Positions 12,156 through 22,317 of a stretch of DNA of 64,000 nucleotides are shown one piece after another. The notes below the pieces were generated by a model. It was given only the letters and a program-made list of their open reading frames with translations, ran no database searches and had not been told where the DNA came from. The translations under genes were made by a program, and so were the position numbers. Origin of the DNA: Xiphophorus maculatus (lineage: Eukaryota > Chordata > Actinopteri > Cyprinodontiformes > Poeciliidae); assembly GCF_002775205.1 (NCBI RefSeq), contig NC_036447.1:29324245-29388244 (forward strand), in the 5' to 3' direction. The first letter of the stretch is position 1. Every line of letters starts with the position of its first letter.

Positions 12156-13357
12156 CATTTCTGTTTCACCTTGATCAACTTAATCACTTTTTATTCGCTT
12201 ACTGCAAATTCAGAGTAAAAACCACTTGGTGCTTCTGATTTCCTGAACTAAACCATTTCACCTCCATTGAGTCAGACTTTATTGTATCTTAAAGAGGTTT
12301 TAATTATGAGTACTCTGCGCCTAAAGCAAGTCTTGCGGAGTTTTTCTTTTTTTTTCAGTTTTATTTCTCAGTTTCTGTTCTTTTCTTGCAATTGTATTAT
12401 GATGTGTTTCTAAAAATACAAGATAATAATAATAATAATAATCACATGGCGCAAAACAGCATCTGGAACTGATGACTTTAAGACATACGAAGTAAAGAAA
12501 GTTAAAGTTTTTCTGGAATCATCTCATTTGTGCTAAAACTTTACTTTCCCATCTTTTGGCTCTTTTTTTTTTTTTTACAGAAGAAATTGAAACAAATTGT
12601 CTTTGTGACAGGCTGCTGATAATAAAGTACTAAAGATCTTTTTTTTATTATTATTATTTTAACTGGTTTTCTGTGTGTGTGTGTGTATTCTCAACATTAG
12701 TGACTCTCTTCAGACTTGCAACCTTTTTTCTGTCAGTGATCTCCAGGTCAAAAGCCCTCAGACCCTGCAGCGCATGCATACAGACACACGTCGATGTGCA
12801 GAGAGACGCAAAATTACAAAACCCCAGGAAGAGAAAAAGAGAAGTCTGTGTCGACTCACTGTGGTTTAATGCTAAAAAAGCAAACCCGTCAAAACCTGTG
12901 GTCACTGATCGCACAAACGCGCTTTGGTGCAAATCCTCTCACCACATCAGCAGCAGCTTGCAGGGCGACTGGACCTTAAACTTTAAAAGAACAAAAAAAA
13001 ACCCCAAACAAACTGATTTTACTTTTGCTTTAAGATTCTCAAAACTCCCAGCATTGAGTGAGAACTCAGCTTTGAGTTCAATCGTCCGTTTTAACACATC
13101 GTCACAGCGAGTCACAGCTCCCCATAAATAATTAAGAGTTAATACGATGCCACTTAAACTTGACACCTTTTGATGTCAGAGCTCTTCACACCCTTTGCAG
13201 CAGCGTCAGAGAAAGGAGGGGAAAAAGAGGAACGCAAGGCAGAGAGTGCAGCCGCTTTGTGATCGGCTGATTCTCCCCCGTGACACAGCAGGTAAGTGTT
13301 TGACTCTGATTAATGTGATGGTGGGACCTCACCTTTGTGCAGCGCTGCTGATTTCAG

Positions 13358-15043
13358 TGTCGTTACTGTGAACACACAGCCGGGGAGGAGGCGACTCCGG
13401 CTCCATGGCCTCCCTGTTCACCCAACTCGAGGTGTGGACCATCATGTTCTCCATCCTGGTTTTTGCGCTCTTCACACTTGCTGGGATGATCAGCGAGGAA
13501 TGTCCGCACACTGAAGGTGAGGCTGCAGGGAAACACGTTTTTTCCCCAAACCCCCCAAAATATCCATACCCTGGCAGATTTAGATTTAATCTAAATTCAA
13601 CCAAGAATTTAGTTTTTTTTTTATATATATAGGAAATTAGATAAGCAGGTTTAAAAAAATAAATATATAGCAATGTACAGCAGCAATATTGAAAAGAAAC
13701 GTTTTTAAATGTGTCATAATTTCCATATTGTTTAAATAAAAAAAAAAAATCAGATAGAGAAGAATTTATATGGAAACCTGTTTCTTGGCATCAAAGCAGC
13801 CAAACCCTTTTCATGTATCTATTTAATTTATCTTAGCTGATGAATTTTCAGGTCATTTTACATTACATTTAAATTACTTAAGAGAAATGTGAATATATGT
13901 GTTGTTGTGCAACATTTGGTTTGGTTTGACTATAAATTACTAATAAGTGCTGCAGGCCAATAAGAGAATCTACGACGTGTCTGTTTCAAATGGTTAATCT
14001 TTTTGGTCTTTCAGTCAGCAGCAAATGTAGATCAGATGTTCATGGTTTGACACTGGAGCTTATGCTACGTGCAGCACTAAAATGCTGATGCGTTTTATCG
14101 TTTTCTGATGGGATAGTTTGAAAAGTTGAAGATTTGCTGAAAAAAAAAAATCTAACATTTTGAGCTTAATCTCAGAAATGTTCAAGAAAAAATACGGTAA
14201 TTTCTAGGTCTGAAAAGTCTAGAAAAACCTCCAGAACTTTGAATTTGATCTCAAGAATTTATTAGAAAAACTTGGAAATTTCTGAGTTTGAAAACTTGAC
14301 AATTTCCCAGGAAAAAAAAAAATCGAGTTTGAGATTTAAAAAAATAAATTCTAGAAAAAACATGGACATTTGTGAGTACTTTTAAAATAGAATTTTCCAC
14401 AAAAAAAAAAAAAAGTTCTAGAAAATTGTTTTTGGTAGAATTTTCCTTCTGCCATTGTCTACAGTGGCCTAATAATCCGTCGTAGTGAAAAGTTTAGAAT
14501 AAATTACAGCCACAACACTGCGTCTCAATGCTGCAGCTGTACAGAATACAACACACCTGCTGCTGCCGCCGCTGCCCAATAAATGTGCATTTATTCACAT
14601 CTGTTGCAGTGAATAAATGCAATAAATTAGCATTTATTAGCATAAATGTTTCATTGCAGTGAGGGCAATCAAACATTTTTCTCTGCCCATGCCTCATTTA
14701 ATAAATGACAGAAAACAATTACAGCGTTAATTGTTTGACTGCACTCACAAACAACAGAACTGTGAATATGAATATATCCTTGCATTGTTTGAAACCCAGA
14801 TGCAAAATAACATTTAGTCAAACTATTTTAAAATGGATATAAATGAATTTTTATCTTAAAATCCTTAAATTTACTGCGACATAATATATATATATATATA
14901 TATATTTTTTAATTGTTTACATTTTTGATTTTAATTTTTTTGACTTTTCAAGGAGAGCAAACAAGATCAAAAAGGCCTTTTTTCTTATTATTATTTTTGC
15001 AGAAACTACTGATAGATCCCAGAGTCAGGAGATGTCAGTGTGA
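13358..15043 (+). CDS. smim31-like micropeptide gene (upstream tandem copy), two coding exons
   Basis: Predicted 50-residue single-pass membrane protein. The ATG at 13405 sits in a CCATGGC context, 47 nt after an acceptor (ATTTCAG at 13351-13357). Coding exon 1 (13405-13516) gives MASLFTQLEVWTIMFSILVF and then ALFTLAG, a hydrophobic helix at about residues 11-28, and ends in phase 1 at GTGAGG. The best exon 2 starts at 15003 after TTTTTGCAG and reads ETTDRSQSQEMSV to the stop at 15041-15043. An AATAAA at 15259-15264 could end the transcript. Length, phase and the LE..., VF.LFTLA pattern match the downstream copy at 17176. SMIM31 has no settled molecular function. Exon 1 is well supported and exon 2 less so; exon 1 might instead splice to 17359. 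Confidence 0.6.
13405..13516 (+). CDS. smim31-like copy 1, coding exon 1
   Basis: 112 coding nt (37 codons plus one base), ending CACACTGAAG before GTGAGG. It encodes the whole membrane helix. Length and phase are identical to 17176-17287. Confidence 0.7.
15003..15043 (+). CDS. smim31-like copy 1, candidate last coding exon
   Basis: Acceptor TTATTTTTGCAG, then AAACTACTGATAG. Joined in phase 1 it makes GAA and continues for 12 codons to TGA. The AA after the junction equals the AA at the start of the paralogous exon 17359. It is short and poorly conserved in sequence, so it is tentative. Confidence 0.45.
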
Positions 15044-15149
15044 CTCATCTGCTAATGCTCAGCTCGTGAGAAAAACTCAGCCTGTTCCTGGTGTGTGGCC
15101 GTGAATCCTTATCAGTTTATAAAAGCGGGCCTGCAGGCCGACCTATGAA

Positions 15150-15178
15150 CGTGTGTGTGTGCGTGTGTGTGTGTGTGC
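15150..15178 (+). repeat. GT microsatellite
   Basis: A (GT)n tract with one C interruption, immediately before the candidate acceptor at 15189. Confidence 0.85.
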
Positions 15179-15189
15179 TTTGTTTGCAG

Positions 15190-15399
15190 TCCCAGTGTAA
15201 CCTGCTTCTTCCAGGATGAGGCACAAAGGAGTGGCCAAATTGTTCAACTAAAAAATGCAATAAAGAGACACCTGCTGAAACAAAGTGGCTCACAACAGCA
15301 TCACCTGGCCGCTCGCCCTGCAGGATGTCCAGAGACAGCACCGGGAGATTCCTCTGTGAACTTTGAACCTGGAAAACAGACCGTGTGTCTCTCCCATCG
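15190..15399 (+). other. Candidate unassigned exon between the two smim31-like genes
   Basis: A good acceptor (TTTGCAG ending at 15189) and a strong donor (GGTAAGTCC from 15400) bound 210 nt. In phase 1 from exon 13405-13516 it meets a stop after three codons, so if used it would be a 3' noncoding exon of copy 1 or a 5' noncoding exon of copy 2. It contains an AATAAA at 15259. No conserved protein was recognised. Confidence 0.3.
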
Positions 15400-16478
15400 G
15401 TAAGTCCAACAACAACAAACTAACGATTCTTATCTATTTGTGAAAAAACTGGATATGTCTTCGGCTTACGGAGGTTGTAAAACAAATTCATGTCTGTAGC
15501 AAAGGGTGTGCTGGTCGGACCGGTTTGCCGTCATGTTGGACTCGTTCACGTTGGACATTAAAGAGCCGAACCTGTTTGCAAACAGGCTTTAACCTGATTA
15601 TACCTAACAGTTTGAATGAGTTCAGGGATCAAATATTTATGCAGCAGGTACAGTTCCAGTGGCCTCCTTTTTCTTGAAGTTGACTTTGGCTTTTTGTTAA
15701 ATGTTTGAAGCGTGTCACTTGGTCAACTTCCCAGTTCACTACAGACTTCGAAGCAGAGGCGTTGAACTGAAGGTTTAGGCTGCTGAGAAGTTCTGACCTT
15801 GAAATGTGTCACTTAGTGCAGAAAATCTGCTAAAAGTTGACACAAAATGTGTTTTCCTTTTATTAAAGCAGATTATTCCTTCAGTTCTGGCTCGACTCTA
15901 ACACCACAACATTATTCTGTTACTGCACTTTGTCTAACTTTACTACAATGAGGTAATGAGATGTAAATACGCTGTAAATGTTTATGGATAGATGAAGGTT
16001 TTAATGAGCAAGAGAGGTTTTAAAATCTTGCTTTTCAGACCAGGAGTGACTATTTCTGTCAAACAGTGCACACAATACACCGTGTTTCTGAAATTAGACC
16101 TCGATGAACTACAGAGAATTCTTTCAGGCCCTCTGGTGGAGGAAAGTGAGTAGTGCAGTTTGAAAAAGCACCATGTCACGCACAGTAATTGCCAAATGTT
16201 TAACCAAAACTTCATTTTCTCATAGTTCATATTGTTTATTCAAATTAACGTGAAGAGCATCTTTGTAAAAATGTTATTAAAATATCTGATTTATTACAAT
16301 ATGTAATTTTCAAGTCAAGTTTTTTAGTATAAAACATTTTAGCTACATGGCAGTTCAAAGTTCAATACATGATAAAAGCATAAAGATTAACTGCAACCAT
16401 CACCTCATTTCAGCTTCTATCATATCATAAGCACAGCTGGAACTCTATTAGAGTCCAGATAAAATAACTCAATCTGAT

Positions 16479-17037
16479 TTAAAGGGGCATTCTGTAAAAT
16501 CGACTTTTTTAAGCATTACATCATGTTATATTATTCCCACAACAAAAACATACCTGGAGTGTTGCCCTGGTTCTTCCATGCATGTTTGAGAAACCCTTTA
16601 ATCTCCCATGGCAACCACTCAAAACACCTGGTTGGACTTAGATCTGCCTTCCAGACGCAGCTCCTCCTCAGAGCTGCAGTTTCCAAGCTTCCGTTTCACA
16701 GAGCAGCTCTCCCCCGAGACTCACTCAGCTCCTTCAGACTAGCCACCAGCAATTAGCAGATACCTGGTGGAAGTACACATTTGCTGAGCTCATTGCAGGA
16801 GCTACATCTCAGTACAAAGCTGTTAAAAACGTTGCTAAAGGGTTAATAGAGGATCCATGTTGTGATAACTTCCTGATAGTGGAGTTTCAGAAAGAGCGGG
16901 AGTTTTTTTTTAAAGAGACCGAGACCCAATTTACAGGCATTCATTTATGAATTCAATTTTATTTTAACAGTTAGTTCATTGTGCTATAAAATAGCACCAT
17001 GTGTCTGATGAATACTTAATACCGCCCCCTTAAAAGT
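16479..17037 (+). mobile_element. MITE family A copy (forward)
   Basis: Starts TTTAAAGGGGCATTCTGTAA and ends ATACCGCCCCCTTAAAA, giving inverted termini. It lies just upstream of smim31 exon 17164-17287, so the promoter or 5' intron of smim31 contains it. Confidence 0.75.
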
Positions 17038-17163
17038 AGTAAAATCTTCCTGGTTCTCTGAGCAACACTTTATATTATTATTATATCACTTAATATTATT
17101 ATTATTATTAATTCTGTATCTTATTGTGAGCTTTGATTCGGTTTCACCTCATGCTTTGTTTAG

Positions 17164-17447
17164 GCAGCTGTGCAGATGGAAGTGCCATTCTCTGGCTTTG
17201 AGATCACCTTCATCATCTTAGCCTTCGTCATCTTCTCCCTGTTCAGTCTGGCTTCGGTCTGCATCCAGAAAGAGGAAGGCCCAACAGGTAAGCATCGATA
17301 AATACCGCCACAACAAATGTAAACCTGTCTAATGCAAGTTATGACTACCCTCTTTCAGAAGATGCTGCATATGAAGACAAGAAATTACAACAACTAGTGA
17401 AGAAGAAGCAGAGAGAGATCACCAAACAGGCTGGACAGAAGGCTTAA
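17164..17447 (+). CDS. smim31: smim31 (small integral membrane protein), two coding exons
   Basis: Predicted 66-residue single-pass membrane micropeptide. The ATG is at 17176, 12 nt after an acceptor (TTTGTTTAG ending at 17163). Exon 17176-17287 reads MEVPFSGFEITFIILAFVIF then SLFSLASV; the helix covers about residues 10-29. After a 71-nt intron, exon 17359-17447 gives an acidic then Lys/Gln-rich cytosol-type tail (KKLQQLVKKKQREITKQAG) and a stop at 17445-17447. The ME-P-F/Y...LAFVIFSLF.LAS pattern and a charged tail match remembered human SMIM31, which lies between MARCH1 and APELA as here. Function is unknown in the family. The 3'UTR probably runs into a MITE fragment, and AATAAA at 17873-17878 is a possible end. 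Confidence 0.75.
17176..17287 (+). CDS. smim31: smim31 coding exon 1
   Basis: 112 nt, 37 codons plus G, donor GTAAGC at 17288. Encodes the short N-terminus, the transmembrane helix and the start of the tail. Confidence 0.78.
17359..17447 (+). CDS. smim31: smim31 coding exon 2
   Basis: Acceptor CTCTTTCAG ends at 17358. The split codon GAA is followed by 28 sense codons and TAA. Rich in Lys, Gln and Glu, consistent with the charged tail of SMIM31. Confidence 0.75.
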
Positions 17448-17551
17448 AGCTGGAGCTGAACTGGGACTGGAGATCATACTTCCTGCTTCTCTGTGTTTTA
17501 TGGTAAAGTTAGCAATTTGTCTTTGCCCAATGAACTATAAACTCCCCTCAT

Positions 17552-17780
17552 TAAAGGGGCAGTGTTATGTAAAATCAACTTCTTGGAGATTTGCATCATG
17601 TTATTTTCTAATCAAGAACATACCTGGAGCCTTGATTCGTTCATGGATGTTTGAGAAAACCTTTAATCTCCCGTGGCAACCACTGAGCTGGGCAACATGT
17701 CGGTGTGGACCTAGCAACGCCTCCTTGTAGTTGAAGTTTCCAAGGTTCTGCCTCACCCACTCAGCTCCTTCAGACTAGTG
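17552..17780 (+). mobile_element. MITE family A fragment (5' half)
   Basis: Begins TTAAAGGGGCAGTGTTATGT and breaks off near the CCTTCAGACTAGT core. It starts about 105 bp after the smim31 stop codon, so it probably lies in the transcribed 3' region. Confidence 0.7.
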
Positions 17781-19082
17781 GCCCAATGGACAATGCAAGG
17801 CTAAAGGAACACAAATGACCGCAACACAGAAGAAGAATTGTTTATGGAGCCTAATTAAAGTGAATAATGACCAATAAAGAGAACAGATGGGGAAAAAAAT
17901 GGAAATGTATTCATTTTGAGAAGGCAAAAATGCACCCAAAATTATATATAGCTCAATTTATCAGCAATGGAGGGAATAGCAGTTGAAAGCATTTGTCAAA
18001 GAAAATTTTAAATTTGTGAAATAAATCTTCAGAGTACTTGCTACGCAATTAAGAAAATCCAAAATAATAAAATTTCCAAAAATTCTAAATTATAAATGTT
18101 TGACTGTTTTGTACAGTCTATGATTTTAGTTCAAAAAGTCTGTTCACAACTTTGTTTCAGAATGATTTGTGGTTTTATTTGTTTTCAACGTTCCTGCTGG
18201 TTCCCTGTATTTTTTAAAGTTCACATGTGTTTTCCCAGGACAACAGGGAATAAAGAAGAACAGCGTGGCAGTGGTTCAGTTAGGTTTGGCTCAATTTTCA
18301 TTTGAAGGTAGATTTTTAAAAATGCCTGACCCTTAAATGGTCAGAACAATAAACAACACTTCAAATCCAATCTCTAATTTAAATGAACTGACTGGTAAAC
18401 ACTAATAAAATAAAACACACATTTTAAAATAACTAAGCAACCAGTTAAGAAATCATGAGGCTTTCAATGCAGTATTCGTTAGGAAAACTCATTCATTTAA
18501 CTGCGCAGCTACGTTAAAAAATATGCTACTTCCGGTTAGCATATTTATCACAAAATGAGATCAAAAATAAAAACTGAAACCCAAAATCAATTAGGCAAAA
18601 TAGCCGAATAGAAGAGCACATCTTTTCACATTAATCAGTGTGCACAATGTCAAGGTCCAGTGTAAATATAATGGTTAAATTGATCCACTATTATTGAAAT
18701 CTGAAAACAAACCTGTTCAAAACGGAGTGACAGCAGCGCCGCAAGAAAATATTTCAAACAGCTAACCTAAAATAATTAACTAATTAATTAATAACATAAA
18801 TGGGGACGATACAAAGCTAACCGCTTAGTGAAATGTAAAGTTATATGTGGCAATGGATATGAAGAGTAATCAATGTAATGCCAAATCCAGCAGCCACAGC
18901 AGAAGCCAGACGCCAAAGATGCAAACGGCCCTTTATCAGATAACTAAATGTTCTTCCGACAAGCAGTGACAGCCAATCCGAGAAGACATTTCATGTGACA
19001 TTTGGCGGTTTCTTTTTTTTATTTTTTATTTTTTTAAATGTATTTCAGTAATATGGGTTACATACGCATATGTGCAAAAGTG

Positions 19083-19395
19083 TTAATTGAGGAGCCATGA
19101 CTTCCTGAAGGCAGTTTCTTTTTCCTCTTCTTCTTCTTCTTTTTTTTCTTCTTCTTGAGATTCATTCGCGGTTTGTCAAAAACCTCCTTACCGCCACCAA
19201 CCGGTAAGGAGTGTAGACGAAGGAGGAGTTTCAGAAGAGCAGGAGTTTCTTAAAGAGACAAAGTCCCAATTTTCAGGCAATAAATTAAGTCATATTTGAT
19301 ATAACATTTCTATAACACTAGAAGTTAACATAGTAACTTGATTGTGTTATTAATGACACCAAGTGCCTGAAAAACACATTATGCTTCCCCTTTTC
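19083..19395 (+). mobile_element. MITE family A fragment (3' half) with an insertion
   Basis: The segments GAGGAGCCATGACTTCCTGA and GAGTTTCAGAAGAGCAGGAG belong to one family A copy but are separated by about 110 bp of T/C-rich DNA. That insert ends in TTACCGCCACCAACCGGTAA, a LINE-tail-like sequence also found at 44990-45010. Confidence 0.55.
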
Positions 19396-19404
19396 TTCTT
19401 TAGA

Positions 19405-20240
19405 TTTTCATGTTATTAATTCATCAGGATTCCAAAACCATGTTGACAATCCAATACAGCATGACAGCACTACCTTATGTTGTTTGATAAGAAAGACAAA
19501 CGCTGTGCAAAAGTCTTGTGTCACTCTTAATTTGGTTTTATTTACCTTCCAGCCAGTCTGGCCTTCTTGTAATGTTTTGGTTTTGATCAACTGTCTTCCA
19601 GACTTTCTGGAGGGTTTTAGAGGTTCTCTTTAAACTTTAGATGGTTCATGACTCGGTTTCTGTTCAATGCCTTCATGATTTTTACTTGTTTACCACTTAG
19701 CTGGGATCTCGAACTCTTAAGCTAAGAAGACCAGTGTTGTGTGAGCATAAAAATTTGCAAAGAACCAGACTTAAATTTGATATTTGTGCATTTTGTTACC
19801 AACATTCAGTCACAAAAACAGGTAAATCTATAAATACTGCCAAACATCAAAATTTTGATCTCAACAAAGTGATTCTCAAACTGAGAATATTGATCTATTT
19901 GGAGATGATAAAAACTATTTTCTTTAAGTGTTTGCTGGATCTTCTCTCATTTGTTTTTATGCATGGCTTTCAAGTACTTCACATATGCTGGAGACTGTTA
20001 ATGAATCCGGACCAATCTTAATTTTTTATCCAGTTTCCTACTTTTTGCCACATACTGAACAATGGGCTGTCCTGCAAGCTCCCAAAGTCTCCAGAAACCT
20101 TTGAATCGTCAGAAAACCTGGAGAACTTGAGACAACGGTTACAAAAAAAGTATCTCGCTCCTTAGATGTGGAGTATAAAAATGTAAGTCAGTGAGTTTCT
20201 GGAACAGCTTTGATCTGAAACATTCAACACATATTCTGTT
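19405..20240 (-). mobile_element. Degenerate Tc1/mariner-type remnant
   Basis: GCTGTGCAAAAGTCTTGTGT (from 19503) resembles the terminal region of fish Tc1-like elements, and the region further right has phrases typical of their decayed transposase, such as AGTCTCCAGAAACCTTTGAA. No continuous frame and no second terminus were found. Confidence 0.35.
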
Positions 20241-21179
20241 AGCTCATCAAAAATGTCAAAAGTTCTGACTGATTTTGTTGTTCTTCACCTATTCCTTTTT
20301 CTTCTGACGTTTTTTTGACTCTAACCCTCTTCCAGCTGTCCTAACTCCAAAACAACAAAACCTTTTGTTTGTTAGGCTTATGTTTCTATTATTCATAAAC
20401 TGCCAGCACCTCTGATCAGGACTGTGGGTGGTTGGTAGATGAGATAAAGGTTTTATTAGGTGCAAGGTGAACATGTCCATGTGAACGGCTAATGAGATCC
20501 AGAAACAGACTTGGTACATCCAGAGAAGTCAAACGGCTGAGCGACGGTTAAACTAAATACGTGAGTCCGTGTGGGATGGTGTTTGAACGTTGCTCCCTGT
20601 CAAGTTTGCCCTTTGACCTGTGAGCTTTCCGTCTCTCCAGCTGTCTAGAGGAGAGGCTCTGCCACAGAGACGGACGTAATCAGATGGAAGGTCATCCTGT
20701 TGTTTAGAAACTGCAGGGAGAAGAATCTCTGCTTGGGTCCAAACTACCTAATGGTCCAACTGGTTCCTGCGTATTGGGAGCTCGCCGCGGTCCCTGTGTA
20801 TGAAGGTTCATTGCACTGGGCAATCAGAGATAAAGGGTTTTAAGAGTAATTAAGCTGCGGCTGACTGCAGGGCCTCATTAACACTGACGACCTTGTGGCA
20901 TGACAACAGGAGCTGCTATCGCTCTAACGATGCACAACGAGTGGACCCACCAGATCACAATCAACACTTTGCACGCATGGATGGAAGGATGACTCCCGAA
21001 GCATTCAGACATCATGGCACATTTAATCTCACACAGTGATTACACCAGCAGAGCCACTGCTCTGGGCTGTTTGGTCATTCTCTGTGTAAATAAAATGCTT
21101 CAGTAATGACAGTAGCCATGAGTAACTTGTGATCCTGTGTCATCTCTATGAAGCAAGCGTCCTGTTAAATAATGGAGTT

Positions 21180-21746
21180 TTAAAAGGGTCAGTGTTATGT
21201 AAAATAGACTCTTTTTTGAGGATTTTATCACGTTATAATGGTATTCCATCATCAAAAACGTACCTGGAGTGTTGCTTTGATCATTTCATCCGTGTTTGAG
21301 AAATCCTTTAATTTCCCATGGCAACCATTCAGCTGCGCAAAATGCCTGGGTGGACCTAGCCCCGCCTACGAGAACAAAGTTCCACAGAGCTGCAGTTTTC
21401 CAAGCTTTTTACTCCCCCACTCAGCTCCTTTAGACTAGCCATTAGTAATTAGCAAACACCTGCTGGAGCTATGTATAATGAGCTCATTATAGGAGCTACT
21501 TCTTGTTACGTTGTTAAAGGGTTAATGCAGGAGAGACGCTGTGATGACTTCCTCAAGGAGGAGTTTCAGAAAGAGCAGGAGATTTTAAAGAGACAGAGGC
21601 CCAATTTCCAGGCATTAAATTATCAAGTCATATTTCTTTTAAGTCATATTTGATATATGGAGCATTTTTGGAGGTAACATAGTAACTCAATTATGCTATA
21701 AAATGCCACTATGTGCCTGGAAATCAAATGATACTGTCTCTTTACA
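21180..21746 (+). mobile_element. MITE family A copy (forward)
   Basis: Near complete: starts TTTTAAAAGGGTCAGTGTTA and ends GATACTGTCTCTTTA. Shares the core segments with the other A copies. Confidence 0.7.
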
Positions 21747-22258
21747 GTCTGCGGATGATGTGACAAAGTGTAAAAAAAAAAAATCCAAGAGGTGTAAATA
21801 TTCTTTTGCAAAGCTCTGTATAAATGTATTGTGATGTTTGTTGGAGTAGCTTTTCTTCGGAACCTGTTTTATCAGAGAGAAAGCTCCTCATCAGAGGAAC
21901 CTGGTCAGGACGATGGCAGAGGAAGCATGAAGTGAAGTCGTAAAGATCACAGCTTCTATGGAGGCCACGACTGCTGTAACGTTCACACCAAACGGAGCTG
22001 CTGCACGCCAAACCCTTTCCTGTGTTACATCCTCTTTTAAGTGCTGCTAAGACTGCTAAAGAAGAAGAAAATGAGGAAATTCAAACATTTCAGACAGATC
22101 AAATCTGAGAGCTAGAAAGAATATTTGAGTTATTTTTGAGCAATGTATTTACTATTTGCTTCTCAAAAACAAACTTTTTTGTTTAGCTTTCTGTGCTGAT
22201 TTGTGTTAGAAATAAGGAAATGGATGCAGGTCATCAAACTGGTGTACTGATCAATCTT

Positions 22259-22317
22259 AGACTGGTCAAAGTTCCTCAAACTTTGACCAGTCTAATTTTG
22301 AGGAACTTTGACCAGAT
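22259..22317. repeat. Perfect inverted repeat plus a third arm
   Basis: AGACTGGTCAAAGTT (22259-22273) is the exact reverse complement of AACTTTGACCAGTCT (22279-22293), with a 5-nt loop CCTCA. A further copy of GGAACTTTGACCAGA follows at 22303-22317, so either 3' arm can pair with the first. Confidence 0.9.

Larger units (their letters stand above)
10481..13357. other. Intergenic region between marchf1 and the smim31-like genes
   Basis: No coding exon is supported here. The region holds the GC-rich repeat block at 10896-11290, a family A MITE, short ATA and T tracts, and possibly a noncoding first exon of the smim31-like gene ending at 13291 (GCAG followed by GTAAGT). The next acceptor is at 13357, only 66 nt away, so that exon is uncertain. 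Confidence 0.5.

Noticed and set aside
12673-13131. 152-codon plus-strand frame upstream of the smim31-like gene
   Set aside because: No homology recognised; low-complexity Lys/Asn/Ser content and a GT repeat at its start. Considered as a 5' exon but no donor in phase with 13405 was found.
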